Assembly: GCA_019635755.1 (NCBI GenBank)
Contig: JAHBYW010000008.1
Coordinates: 186,001 to 250,000 of the forward strand
Origin: Rhizobiaceae bacterium
GTDB lineage: Bacteria > Pseudomonadota > Alphaproteobacteria > Rhizobiales > Rhizobiaceae
Direction of reading: 5' to 3'
Length of the DNA stretch: 64,000 nucleotides
The notes beneath the pieces are model-generated. The model was given only the letters and a program-made list of their open reading frames with translations, searched no databases and was not told the origin of the DNA. This document shows, one piece after another, positions 27,224 through 35,264 of this stretch. Position 1 is the stretch's first letter; each line of letters begins with the position of its first letter. Both the position numbers and the translations under genes were made by a program.

Positions 27224-28408
27224 CTAGATTTTCACAAGCATGGCGGTCGCGTACATCACGATCACGCCCGCCGCGAAGCCGCCGACGATGGCCGGCGACA
27301 TCAGGCCCGTCCAGCCTTCCCGGCGCTTCAGCATCGCCGTCACCTCCACGATGACCTGAAGGATCGCGCCGGCTCCGACGGAGAGCGCCAGCGACGACCA
27401 GTGCGGCGCGAAGGCAAGGCTGCCGATCCAGATGCCGACGACGGCCGGGCCGCCGGCCAGCTGGGCCAGCGCCGCGAAGGCCCAGAGCGGCGGACGCTCC
27501 TTCAGGATCGGCGCTGCGATGCCGATGCCCTCGGTGACGTTGTGCAAGGTGAAGCCCAGCACCAGGAACGTGCCGAGGCCGGCCGCGCCGGTCGCGAAGG
27601 CGGCGCCGATGGCGAGGCCCTCGCCCAGATTGTGCAGGCCGATGCCCAGCGCGATGTAGCCCGCCAGCGCCAGGCCGGTCGGCGCGCCGCGCCGCCGGCT
27701 AACCGCCAGCAGAAGCAGGAACGCGCCGAACGCGGCGAAGATCACCATCGCCGGCCCCTGGAACAGCGCGGCGGACTCGCCGGCTAGTTCCAGCGCGTCC
27801 TCCAGCGTGTCGACCAGCAGGAAGGCGAGCAGGCCGACGGTGAGCGCCAGCAGCAGGTTCAGTCCGCCCCGCCCCAGGCCGCGCAGCGCCGGATAGAACA
27901 TCAGGCCGACGACGACCGGCACGATGCCGACGAACGCGCCGAGGATCGCCTGCGACCACAGCCGGCTGCCGTCCGGCTGCGGCGTCGGCACGGCGACCGC
28001 GATCTCGTGCTCGAAGGTCGCGCCGGTGCTGGTCACGAGCTTGACGATATGCGCCTCGCCCAGCACCCAGGGGTAGGGCACCGCGATCCAGGCGGTGTCG
28101 CCGCGCGCGATCGGGCCGGCCGGCTCCTGCACGAAATGCCAGTAGCCGTCGTCGACCTGCACCTGCGCGATGGTCATCGGCTCGGAGCCGCCCGCCCGGA
28201 CGAGGACCCGGATGCCCTGGCTGTCGAGAACGGTGCGCTCGAAGGTGATGCCTTCAACCGGCGGCGCGACGCCGTAGAAGGACGACAGCGGATTGGCCGC
28301 GTAGAGCCACCAGATCGCCGCGGCAAAGGCGATCAGCGGAAGGGCCGCCCAGAGCAGCGCCGCCGGGCGGTGTGCGGACGACGTGTCGGGTGCGGTCGTC
28401 TCGCTCAT
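27224..28408 (-). CDS. ZIP-family metal permease with N-terminal periplasmic beta domain
   Basis: The 394-residue membrane protein begins with a membrane helix (~19-37), then about 110 residues that look like an Ig/CARDB-type beta sandwich (GITFERTVLDSQGIRVLVRA through HEIAVAVPTP), then the ZIP core of about seven helices. The core has the paired metal-site motifs GIGLHNLGEGLAIG and FTLHNVTEGIGI (H-N-x-x-E twice), the binuclear centre of ZIP transporters. The extra domain is unusual for a ZIP. The start overlaps the stop of the multicopper oxidase by four bases (ATGA), so the two are coupled. Direction would be uptake into the cytoplasm. Confidence 0.85.
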   Translation of the reverse strand: MSETTAPDTSSAHRPAALLWAALPLIAFAAAIWWLYAANPLSSFYGVAPPVEGITFERTVLDSQGIRVLVRAGGSEPMTIAQVQVDDGYWHFVQEPAGPIARGDTAWIAVPYPWVLGEAHIVKLVTSTGATFEHEIAVAVPTPQPDGSRLWSQAILGAFVGIVPVVVGLMFYPALRGLGRGGLNLLLALTVGLLAFLLVDTLEDALELAGESAALFQGPAMVIFAAFGAFLLLLAVSRRRGAPTGLALAGYIALGIGLHNLGEGLAIGAAFATGAAGLGTFLVLGFTLHNVTEGIGIAAPILKERPPLWAFAALAQLAGGPAVVGIWIGSLAFAPHWSSLALSVGAGAILQVIVEVTAMLKRREGWTGLMSPAIVGGFAAGVIVMYATAMLVKI

Positions 28409-29559
28409 GACACGGCGTCCGTCACGTTGAAGAGGCCGACCCAGCCCAGCTCCGTGAACTCGGACTGATGCGCGTGGAACATGTAGTGGCCGGGCTCGTG
28501 GTCCTTGAAGCTGAACTCCAGGATGCCGCGTTCGGCCTGGCACTGGACGATCAGGTCGACCGTCTTCAGCGTCGGCGTCAGCGTCGTGCCCTGGTTGTAG
28601 TAGTCGAAGAAGTTGGCGTGCAGGTGGAAGGAGTTGATCGGGTCGAACTCCACCACGTTCACCAGGTAGATGCGCACCGGCCGGCTGCGCACGATGTCGA
28701 TCGGGTTCTTCATGTAGCAGTGCGCGATCGTATTGGCCGCGTAGAACTCGTTCTCGTTGTCGAAGTTCGTGTCGAAGGCGTTCATCACCATGACGAGCTC
28801 CTGCCACTCGGCGTTCTCCGGCGTGCCGAAGAGGCGCGAGCGGGCCACCGCCTCGTGCTCGGGATGGCGCGCCGGGTCGGGGTCGACGACGAACAGCCCG
28901 TACATGCCCTTGTGGATGTGCCGCTTCAGCGGCAGCGCGTGGCAGTGGTACAGGTGGCAGCCGAACGGCTTGGCCTCGAACTCGTAGACGAACTCGTCGC
29001 CCGGGCCGATCATGCCGGCGCCCGGCACGCCGTCCATCCGCGCCGAGTGGATGCCGTGGAAATGCATCGAATGCGGATGCGAGCCGTAGTTCTGGAAGAC
29101 GATGCGGAGCTTCTCGCCCTCCATCGCGCGCAGCGACGGTCCCGGCACCCGGCCGTTGTAGGTCCAGGCGGGGAAGAAGACGCCGGGCGCGATCTCGATC
29201 TCCTTGTCCTCGGCGGTCACGGTGAAGGTGCGCTGGCGCGTTCCGTCGGGCAGGATCTCCAGTGTGCCGGTGTCCCAGTCGGTCAGGATCGCCGTCGGAT
29301 CGAAGCCGTTGGCCGCGTCGTCGACGGCGCCGACCGTCATCTGGTCGCCATGCATCTCCATGTGATCCTGGGCCGGCGCCACGCCGGAGGTGGTGGTGCA
29401 GATGTCCAGCTCCATGCCGGCCGTGCCGGGCCGCCCGCCCGCGCTAGAACCTGCCGCGCCGGCGATGCCGAGCGATGCGCCGCCCACCGTCGCGGCGCCC
29501 GCCGCCAGCAGGTTGCGGCGGCTGAGCCGGCCGCGCAGCAGGGTTGCCAAGGTCGCCAT
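28405..29559 (-). CDS. Tat-exported two-domain multicopper oxidase
   Basis: The 384-residue protein has a Tat signal (RLSRRNLLAAGAATVGGAS near residues 10-28). Copper-ligand motifs HPHSMHFHG, the type 1/trinuclear HLYHCHALPLKRH, FHLHANFF and the closing HYMFHAHQSEFTELG are all in place, so type 1 and trinuclear sites can form. Size suits a two-cupredoxin-domain oxidase. It may oxidise a metal ion (Cu(I), Fe(II) or Mn(II)), as suggested by its coupling to a ZIP permease. Start ATG 29559 has GAG at seven bases; a longer frame adds a His-rich leader that I regard as spurious. Confidence 0.88.
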   Translation of the reverse strand: MATLATLLRGRLSRRNLLAAGAATVGGASLGIAGAAGSSAGGRPGTAGMELDICTTTSGVAPAQDHMEMHGDQMTVGAVDDAANGFDPTAILTDWDTGTLEILPDGTRQRTFTVTAEDKEIEIAPGVFFPAWTYNGRVPGPSLRAMEGEKLRIVFQNYGSHPHSMHFHGIHSARMDGVPGAGMIGPGDEFVYEFEAKPFGCHLYHCHALPLKRHIHKGMYGLFVVDPDPARHPEHEAVARSRLFGTPENAEWQELVMVMNAFDTNFDNENEFYAANTIAHCYMKNPIDIVRSRPVRIYLVNVVEFDPINSFHLHANFFDYYNQGTTLTPTLKTVDLIVQCQAERGILEFSFKDHEPGHYMFHAHQSEFTELGWVGLFNVTDAVS

Positions 29560-29571
29560 CGGTTTCTCATG

Positions 29572-29594
29572 CAAATGCAAATGATTTGCATTTG
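29572..29594. promoter_or_regulatory. 23-bp perfect hyphenated palindrome before the oxidase-permease operon
   Basis: Arms CAAATGCAAAT and ATTTGCATTTG (11 bp each) flank a single base, 13 bases upstream of the oxidase ATG. An AT-rich dyad like this in very GC-rich DNA strongly suggests a protein site. Its style suits Fur-superfamily metal regulators (Fur/Mur/Zur); which one is inference. Confidence 0.7.
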
Positions 29595-29995
29595 TAGATG
29601 ACGGCGCCGCCGCCGGCAAGGGGGTATACGCATCGTGTGCCGGATGCTGCTTTCATGGCAGCGCGCAACTTCACCTGGCGCAGCTGCGCCATTTCATGTG
29701 GCATCGACTTCCGGCAAGCAGGCGCGGTTGTCTCGTTAGCGGAACGGCCGTTTCAAAAGATCCCAAGAGGGATGCTGGCCGTTGTCCGTTTCGGGGAAAG
29801 GAGGAACTACTGGGGTAACCGCTATCGGCTGTCCGCCAATTTGCTAAAGGCTGCCGAGTGCCAATCGGCAACGATCTGAGCGCGTGGCGCGGCTCGGTGG
29901 AATGGTAGCATTAACAGAAAAACAGAATAACAGGATACGCCCGCTGGCCGCGCCTTGTTTGACGGTGCTCCACGAGTCAGTTATAAGACTTGTAA
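29595..29995. other. gene-free stretch
   Basis: I see no convincing coding region here. Short open frames exist but lack ribosome sites and third-position GC bias. The sequence is less GC-rich than the surroundings, especially 29890-29995, which contains A-rich runs. It leads directly to the tRNA-like end at 29996 and may be an integration scar. Confidence 0.5.
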
Positions 29996-30067
29996 TGGTG
30001 GACTGGCGGGGGATCGGACCCCGGAACCACGGTGCAAACCCACGGAACGAACTCCAGTTCCCAGCCC
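29996..30067 (-). ncRNA. tRNA-like element: T-arm, acceptor strand and encoded CCA (tmRNA acceptor piece, tRNA relic or att site)
   Basis: On the minus strand, 30023-30007 forms a T-arm (CGGGG / CCCCG stem, seven-base loop TCCGATC), followed by acceptor strand CCAGTCC, discriminator A and CCA (29998-29996). GGGCTGG at 30067-30061 can pair with the acceptor strand using one G-U, giving a 72-base, tRNA-length unit. An anticodon-like arm (loop GTTTGCA) needs two G-U pairs and no normal D-arm forms. The end CCCGCCAGTCCACCA closely resembles tmRNA 3' ends, and alphaproteobacterial tmRNA is a split, permuted gene, but no tag-coding piece is seen nearby. Confidence 0.4.
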
Positions 30068-30107
30068 ATGAAGCGGACCGGACGCGCGAACGCCCGGAAC
30101 CGCCCCT

Positions 30108-30131
30108 TAGAAACAACAGCTTAGGCTGTTG
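30108..30131 (-). terminator. hairpin just after the winged-helix gene
   Basis: CAACAGC / GCTGTTG form a 7-bp stem with a four-base loop immediately after the stop codon at 30132, followed on the minus strand by TTTCTAA. A plausible weak intrinsic terminator. Confidence 0.5.
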
Positions 30132-30707
30132 TCATGCACCACCTCCCGGACCGGCTTCACGGCCTTGCGCTTCGGGACCAACGCCCGCTGGCTGATCCCG
30201 CTCGGATAGCAAGTCAGTGGGCGTGTTCTTTTGCAAATGGCTCGCTAAGACCTTGATCCCGGCGTTCGCCACGTCGACCATGCTGATTGGCAGTTTGTAC
30301 AACGGCGAACCATCGTCCTTGGTAAGCTGCCCCCGCTTCCACATGCGCCAACAGATGGGTGAAACACCATCGGCGCGCGGCTTGATACCGTAGATCGTCT
30401 CAATCCGCCGAGCAATTTCCTTCGGTTCAAGACCAGGCTCGCCAGCCTCGCGAGCCTCGGTAAGCATGGCAATGATCATGGCCGGCATGGTGTCTAGGGG
30501 CCTGAAAACCTGGCCAGATTCCGCCGCCGGCTTCTGTTGACTTGCTGCGCCAGGCGGGGTCCGCCCTGATCCCTCAAGCCGCGAGATCACCCGCATGACG
30601 GTGTCGAGCTCGGAAAGCTCCACCTCATAGCTGTCAATGGTCCGGCGAAGGCGAGCAATCTCTTGCTCGACCTCGCGCTTGCGGTTGCTGATCAGGGTCG
30701 TGTCCAT
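30132..30707 (-). CDS. hypothetical coiled-coil / winged-helix protein
   Basis: The 191-residue protein has an N-terminal coiled coil (RKREVEQEIARLRRTIDSYE through SELDTVMRVISRLE), a low-complexity linker, and at about 80-145 a winged-helix-like region (MIIAMLTEAREAGEPGLEPK, EIARRIETIYGIKPRADGV, RMWKRGQLTKDDGSPLYKLP). That layout suggests a dimeric DNA-binding protein, but I cannot name a family. Codon use is less GC-biased than nearby genes. GGAGG lies only two bases before ATG 30707; a GTG at 30722 is the alternative start. It sits alone beside the tRNA-like element. Confidence 0.55.
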   Translation of the reverse strand: MDTTLISNRKREVEQEIARLRRTIDSYEVELSELDTVMRVISRLEGSGRTPPGAASQQKPAAESGQVFRPLDTMPAMIIAMLTEAREAGEPGLEPKEIARRIETIYGIKPRADGVSPICWRMWKRGQLTKDDGSPLYKLPISMVDVANAGIKVLASHLQKNTPTDLLSERDQPAGVGPEAQGREAGPGGGA

Positions 30708-30722
30708 ATCCTCCGCTATCAC

Positions 30723-31010
30723 CGACAGGGCGGGTCTTGCAAGGGTGAAATCCTGACTGAGAGGATTTGTTCACCATTTTCTCCTGACTGTCGGACATAC
30801 CGGGCAGGCAAGGTCAGTCGCTTTTTTTGGCATCCTGCTATTGGCTTCGCGGCGCCTCCCTTCCCTTGAGACTGTGCGCCCTATCCGGCGACCTAAATCG
30901 GTGCGTCGTCAAGAAGGCGATCCGGTGAGATGGACCCTTCGTTCTGTCGTCGTGCCGCCGTTCTCACCAGACCATTTTGACCGACCTCAGCACAGCCGGC
31001 CCTTGAAATC
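30723..31010. other. gene-free stretch before the emr operon
   Basis: No supported gene. The sequence contains T-rich patches (around 30765-30785 and 30818-30830) and no clear dyad apart from the MarR operator at its right end. Confidence 0.5.
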
Positions 31011-31024
31011 ATAAGCGTGCTTAT
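31011..31024. promoter_or_regulatory. MarR operator over the emr promoter
   Basis: ATAAGC-GT-GCTTAT is a perfect dyad. It overlaps TATAAT (31022-31027), the likely -10, with TTGAAA at 31003-31008 upstream (spacing only 13, so the -35 is uncertain). The first ATG of the MarR gene is 12-15 bases after the -10, leaving little or no leader. Autorepression relieved by a ligand is expected. Confidence 0.65.
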
Positions 31025-31038
31025 AATATATGCTGCTC

Positions 31039-31503
31039 ATGAAAAATGACCCCGCCAGTCTCGGCTTCCTCCTGCACGACGCGACGCGGCTGCTGCGCCG
31101 GCGCTTCGAACAGCGTGCCGGCATCCACGGCCTGTCGGCGGCGCAGTGGCGGCTGCTGGTGGCGGTGGTGAAGGACGAGGGCGTCGCCCAGGCGCGTCTG
31201 GCCGAGGTGCTCGAGGTCGAGCCGATCAGCGTCTCCCGGCTGGTCGACCGCATGGAGGCGGCGGGCTGGATCGAGCGCCGCAGCGACAGCACCGACCGGC
31301 GGGTCCGCACCATCCACCCGACCGACAAGTGCCGGGCGCTCTTCCAGACGATCCGCGCCTATGCCGCCGAAGTCTATGACGAGGCGTTCCGGGGCATGGC
31401 CGGGCCCGAGCGGCAGGCGGTCATGGCCGGCCTCGCGGCCATCATCTCCAACCTGTCGACGGCCGTCGGCGGCGAGCAGACCAGCGAAAGACTTGCATCA
31501 TGA
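31039..31503 (+). CDS. MarR-family repressor of the emrAB efflux operon
   Basis: The 154-residue winged-helix regulator has recognition-helix region VAQARLAEVLEVEPISVSRL and the wing DSTDRRVRTIHPT, with dimerising helices at both ends, as in MarR/EmrR. It overlaps emrA by four bases, so repressor and pump are one operon. I take ATG 31039 (MKNDPASLGF); an ATG three codons upstream is possible, and neither has a ribosome site. Inducers of this family are usually phenolic or lipophilic compounds. Confidence 0.92.
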   Translation: MKNDPASLGFLLHDATRLLRRRFEQRAGIHGLSAAQWRLLVAVVKDEGVAQARLAEVLEVEPISVSRLVDRMEAAGWIERRSDSTDRRVRTIHPTDKCRALFQTIRAYAAEVYDEAFRGMAGPERQAVMAGLAAIISNLSTAVGGEQTSERLAS

Positions 31504-32639
31504 GCGAGCAGACATCGAAGGCGGCCGGCGCCGAGAAGCCGGTTCTGACCGTCTTCACCGACACGCCGGCGGCGACCGGCGCGGCCCGGTCCGGGCGCCG
31601 GCTCGGCCGCGTCGCGGCGATGGTCGCGCTGCCGGCGCTGCTGCTGGCGGGCGGCGGCTATTTCTGGATCACCGGCGGCCGCTACGAGGAGACGGAGAAC
31701 GCCAATTTGCGCCAGGCCAAGGTGTCGATCGCGTCGGAACTCTCCGGCCGCGTCGTCCGGTCCGACGTCGCGGACAATGGCAGCGTCACGGCAGGCACCG
31801 TGCTGTTCGCCATCGATCCCGAGCCCTACCGCATCGCGCTCGCCCAGGCCGACGCGGCGCTGGCCACGGCCCGGATCGGCGTGGAGCAGCTGCGCAGCGC
31901 CTACAACCAGGCGCTCGTGCAGGAGAAGATGAACGCCAGCGAGGTCGACTACCTGAGGTCCGAGGTGGAGCGCGGCAGCGACCTGGCCGGCAAGGGCATC
32001 AGCAGCAAGTCCGCCCTCGACGACCTGCGGCACGATCTCGCCAAGGCCGAGGACGCCCACGCGGCTTCGGTGCAGGGGCTGGCGAGCGCGCTCGCGGCGC
32101 TGGGCGGCGATCCCGACGTCGCGGCGGACGACCATCCGAGCGTCAAGGCGGCGCTCGCCGCGCGCGACAAGGCCGCCTATGCGCTCGGCCAGACGACGGT
32201 GCGCGCGCCGGCCGACGGCGTCGTGTCGCAGGCGGCGTCGTTCAAGGTCGGCCAGTTCGTCGCCGCGGGCGCTCCGGTGTTCAGCCTGATCGAGACGGGC
32301 GACAGCTGGGTCGAGGCCAATTTCAAGGAGACGCAGCTGGCGCGCATGCGCGTCGGCCAACCGGCCGAGATCGTCCTCGACACCTATCCGGACGCACCGC
32401 TGAAGGCGACCGTGGTCGGCATCGGCGCCGGCACCGGCGCCGAGTTCTCGCTGCTGCCGGCGCAGAATGCCACCGGCAACTGGGTGAAGGTCACGCAGCG
32501 CATTCCCGTGCGCCTGAAGGTCGACGGCGGCGCCGCCGGCCTGCCGATGCGGACCGGCATGAGCGCCACCGTCACCGTCGACACCGGGCCGGGCGAGGGC
32601 TGGCCCGGCCTGCTGGGCTCGGCCTTCGCCGGCGAGTAG
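31500..32639 (+). CDS. emrA: EmrA/HlyD-type membrane fusion protein
   Basis: This 379-residue periplasmic adaptor has one N-terminal membrane helix (residues ~40-58), a lipoyl-like half (VSIASELSGRVVRSDVADNG), a long alpha-hairpin (~110-200), the second lipoyl half (VRAPADGVVSQAASFKVGQF) and a beta-barrel domain (WVEANFKETQLARMRVGQPA). This is the EmrA/VceA class working with a DHA2 major-facilitator pump. ATGA overlap with the repressor gene upstream; the pump gene follows after 17 bases. Confidence 0.92.
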   Translation: MSEQTSKAAGAEKPVLTVFTDTPAATGAARSGRRLGRVAAMVALPALLLAGGGYFWITGGRYEETENANLRQAKVSIASELSGRVVRSDVADNGSVTAGTVLFAIDPEPYRIALAQADAALATARIGVEQLRSAYNQALVQEKMNASEVDYLRSEVERGSDLAGKGISSKSALDDLRHDLAKAEDAHAASVQGLASALAALGGDPDVAADDHPSVKAALAARDKAAYALGQTTVRAPADGVVSQAASFKVGQFVAAGAPVFSLIETGDSWVEANFKETQLARMRVGQPAEIVLDTYPDAPLKATVVGIGAGTGAEFSLLPAQNATGNWVKVTQRIPVRLKVDGGAAGLPMRTGMSATVTVDTGPGEGWPGLLGSAFAGE

Positions 32640-32656
32640 ACGCCCGGGCAGCGGTC

Positions 32657-34201
32657 ATGAGCCAGGCCACCACCGTCTCGCCGGCCGGCGAGGTGCCGCA
32701 TCGCGGGCTGATCAGCCTGTCGCTGATGCTCGCCACCATCATGCAGGTGCTGGACACGACGATCGCCAACGTCGCGCTGCCGTCGATGACCGGCGACCTC
32801 GGCGCGTCGCAGGACACGATCACCTGGGTGCTGACGTCCTACATCGTCGCCGCCGCGATCATGACGCCGCTGACCGGGTGGCTGTCGGACCGTTTCGGCC
32901 GGCGCGAGCTGTTCCTCGTCTCCGTGGTCGGCTTCACCGTCAGCTCGATGCTCTGCGGCATGGCCTGGTCGCTCGAAAGCATGGTCGCGTTCCGGGTCAT
33001 GCAGGGCATCTTCGGCGCGTCGATCGCGCCGCTGTCGCAGACCTTCCTGATCGACATCACGCCGCTGGAGAACCGTGGCTCGGCGATGGCGCTGTGGGGT
33101 GCGGGCATCATGGTCGGCCCGATCATCGGGCCGACGCTGGGCGGCTGGCTGACGGAGACGCTGGACTGGCGCTGGGTGTTCTTCATCAACCTGCCGGTCG
33201 GCATCATCGCGTTCATCGGCTGCGCAGCGAACCTGCCGCGCATCGCGCAGAGGCTGCGGGGCTTCGACTTCTTCGGCTTCGCCATGCTGTCGCTCGGCGT
33301 CGGGGCGCTGCAGCTGATGCTGGACAGGGGCGAATCCGTCGACTGGTTCTCGTCCACCGAGATTTGGCTCGAGCTCGGCCTCGCCATCACCGGCATCTGG
33401 ATCTTCGGCGTCCATCTGCTCACCGGCCGGGAGCCGTTCATCGACCCGCGCATCTTCCGGGACCGCAACTTCGTCACCGGCCTGGTCTTCATGTTCGTCC
33501 TCGGCATCATCCTGCTGTCGGGGCTGGCGCTGATGCCGCCGATGCTGGCGCGGCTGTTCAACCATCCCGTCATCACCACCGGCCTGGTGATGGCGCCGCG
33601 CGGGGTGGGCACCATGATCTCGATGATCCTCGTCGGCCGGCTGATGAAGCTGGTCGACCCGCGGCTCCTCGTCGTCGGTGGCCTTTTGCTCACGGCCTGG
33701 TCGCTGCACATGATGACCGGCTTCTCGCCGCAGATGGACGACTGGCCGATCATCACCAGCGGCATCGTCCAGGGCCTCGGCTTCGGCCTCGTCTTCGTGC
33801 CGCTGTCGACGCTGTCCTTCGCAACGCTCGCGCCGCACTTCCGCACCGACGGCGCCAGCCTGTCCAACCTCATCCGCAACATCGGTTCGTCGATCGGCAT
33901 CTCGGTCGTGACCGTCATGCTGACGCGCAACGCCCAGATCAACCACGCCGAGCTCGCGGCGGGGCTGACGCCGTTCAGTCCCGCGCTGCAGGCCGTCTCG
34001 CCCGCCGCCGCCGCCGGCAACCCCGCGGCGCTCGCCCAGATCGACGCGCTGGTCAACCAGCAGGCTCTGATGATTTCCTATGTCGACGACTTCAAGCTGA
34101 TGATGCTGGTCACGCTCTGCGCCATTCCGCTGGCGCTGCTGCTGCGCCGCCCCAGCACCCCCGCCGCCGGCCAGCCGGCGCCGGCCGCGCACATGGATTG
34201 A
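32657..34201 (+). CDS. emrB: EmrB-type DHA2 major-facilitator drug efflux pump
   Basis: The 514-residue inner-membrane protein has 14 predicted helices. Motifs seen: LDTTIANVALP in TM1 (DHA2 motif D1), GWLSDRFGRRELF (motif A) and a GPIIGPTLGGW (motif C, the antiporter signature). With EmrA and an outer-membrane TolC encoded elsewhere it exports hydrophobic toxins using the proton gradient. Third gene of the marR-emrA-emrB operon, with a start 17 bases after emrA. Confidence 0.94.
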   Translation: MSQATTVSPAGEVPHRGLISLSLMLATIMQVLDTTIANVALPSMTGDLGASQDTITWVLTSYIVAAAIMTPLTGWLSDRFGRRELFLVSVVGFTVSSMLCGMAWSLESMVAFRVMQGIFGASIAPLSQTFLIDITPLENRGSAMALWGAGIMVGPIIGPTLGGWLTETLDWRWVFFINLPVGIIAFIGCAANLPRIAQRLRGFDFFGFAMLSLGVGALQLMLDRGESVDWFSSTEIWLELGLAITGIWIFGVHLLTGREPFIDPRIFRDRNFVTGLVFMFVLGIILLSGLALMPPMLARLFNHPVITTGLVMAPRGVGTMISMILVGRLMKLVDPRLLVVGGLLLTAWSLHMMTGFSPQMDDWPIITSGIVQGLGFGLVFVPLSTLSFATLAPHFRTDGASLSNLIRNIGSSIGISVVTVMLTRNAQINHAELAAGLTPFSPALQAVSPAAAAGNPAALAQIDALVNQQALMISYVDDFKLMMLVTLCAIPLALLLRRPSTPAAGQPAPAAHMD

Positions 34202-34275
34202 CCGGCCGCGCGCATCGCGCCCTTGCCAGCGCCGCCGGAACGCGGAAGATGGCTCGACCTCAGGAGGAGAGACCC

Positions 34276-35058
34276 ATGGCCCAAGGCGGCACGCTTACGA
34301 TCGGCGACCTCGCCGGAAAGGCGGTCCTCGTCACCGGCGCCTCGACCGGCATCGGCGCCGCGCTGGCCCGGGCCTACGCCGCGCAGGGCGCCCGCGTCGG
34401 CGTGCACTACCACGCCAGCGTCCGCGACGCCGAGGCGGTCGCGCAGGCGATCGGCGACGCCGGCGGCGAGGCGTTCCTGGTCGGTGGCGATTTCGGCGCC
34501 ACCGGCGACGTGGAGCGCGTCGTGGAGCAGACCGCGCGGCATTTCGGCCGGCTGGACGGGCTCGTCAACAATGCCGGCGGGATGCTCGGCCGCGTGCCCT
34601 ATGTCGACGTCACCGACGCGCACTACGACGCGGTGATGAACCTCAACGTCCGCTCGGTGCTGACCGCCTGCCGGGTCGCCGTCCCGTGGCTGAAGAAGCA
34701 GGGCGGCTTCATCATCAACACGTCGTCGATCGCGGCGCGCAACGGCGGCGGCGGCGGGGCGGGGCTCTACGCCTCGTCCAAGGCGTTCGTGTCGAACTAT
34801 ACGCGCGGGCTGGCAAAGGAGCTCGTCGGCTCCGGCGTCCGCGTCAACGCGGTGTCGCCGGGCACGATCCTCACGCCCTTCCACGAACGCTATTCCAATG
34901 CCGACCAGATGAAGGCGATGGTCGCGACGATCCCGCAGGGCAGGGCAGGCACCGCCGAGGACTGCATCGGCGCCTACCTCTTCCTGTCGTCCGACGCGAT
35001 GAGCGGCTATATCACCGGCCAGGTCATCGAGGTGAACGGCGGGCAGCTGATGCCGTAG
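34276..35058 (+). CDS. short-chain dehydrogenase/reductase
   Basis: The 260-residue classical SDR has the cofactor motif TGASTGIG (near residue 20), NNAGG, the catalytic Ser in NTSSIA and YASSK (Tyr/Lys), then PGTILTPFH and the closing GQVIEVNGGQLMP. It is an NAD(P)H-dependent oxidoreductase of the FabG-like type; the substrate is unknown. AGGAGGAG six bases before ATG 34276 is a strong ribosome site. It lies 74 bases after emrB, so it may be read from the emr promoter, perhaps acting on a compound the pump also handles. Confidence 0.92.
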   Translation: MAQGGTLTIGDLAGKAVLVTGASTGIGAALARAYAAQGARVGVHYHASVRDAEAVAQAIGDAGGEAFLVGGDFGATGDVERVVEQTARHFGRLDGLVNNAGGMLGRVPYVDVTDAHYDAVMNLNVRSVLTACRVAVPWLKKQGGFIINTSSIAARNGGGGGAGLYASSKAFVSNYTRGLAKELVGSGVRVNAVSPGTILTPFHERYSNADQMKAMVATIPQGRAGTAEDCIGAYLFLSSDAMSGYITGQVIEVNGGQLMP

Positions 35059-35264
35059 GCGCGCGTCGCCTGGCGACGGCGCGTTCGGATGGCGAACGGC
35101 CGCGTCGAAAAATCGGTCGATTCCCCGCCGTCGCGGCGCCGGCCCATGTGGCGCGTCGGCGCCGATTGATCTATCCTTCCGGCCGATGAGACGCGGCACG
35201 AAGACCGCGGAGGGAGAACGCTTCTTGCCGCTTACAGGTCGCTGCTCCGTCAGGACGGCCGGGC

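Noticed and set aside
29598-29879. A 93-codon open frame upstream of the oxidase
   Set aside because: It starts within the palindrome region, has no ribosome site and its composition is unlike coding sequence here.
30001-30067. A canonical tRNA-Gln (UUG) gene
   Set aside because: The acceptor and T-arm fold well, but the anticodon stem needs two G-U pairs, position 37 is C and no D-arm forms.
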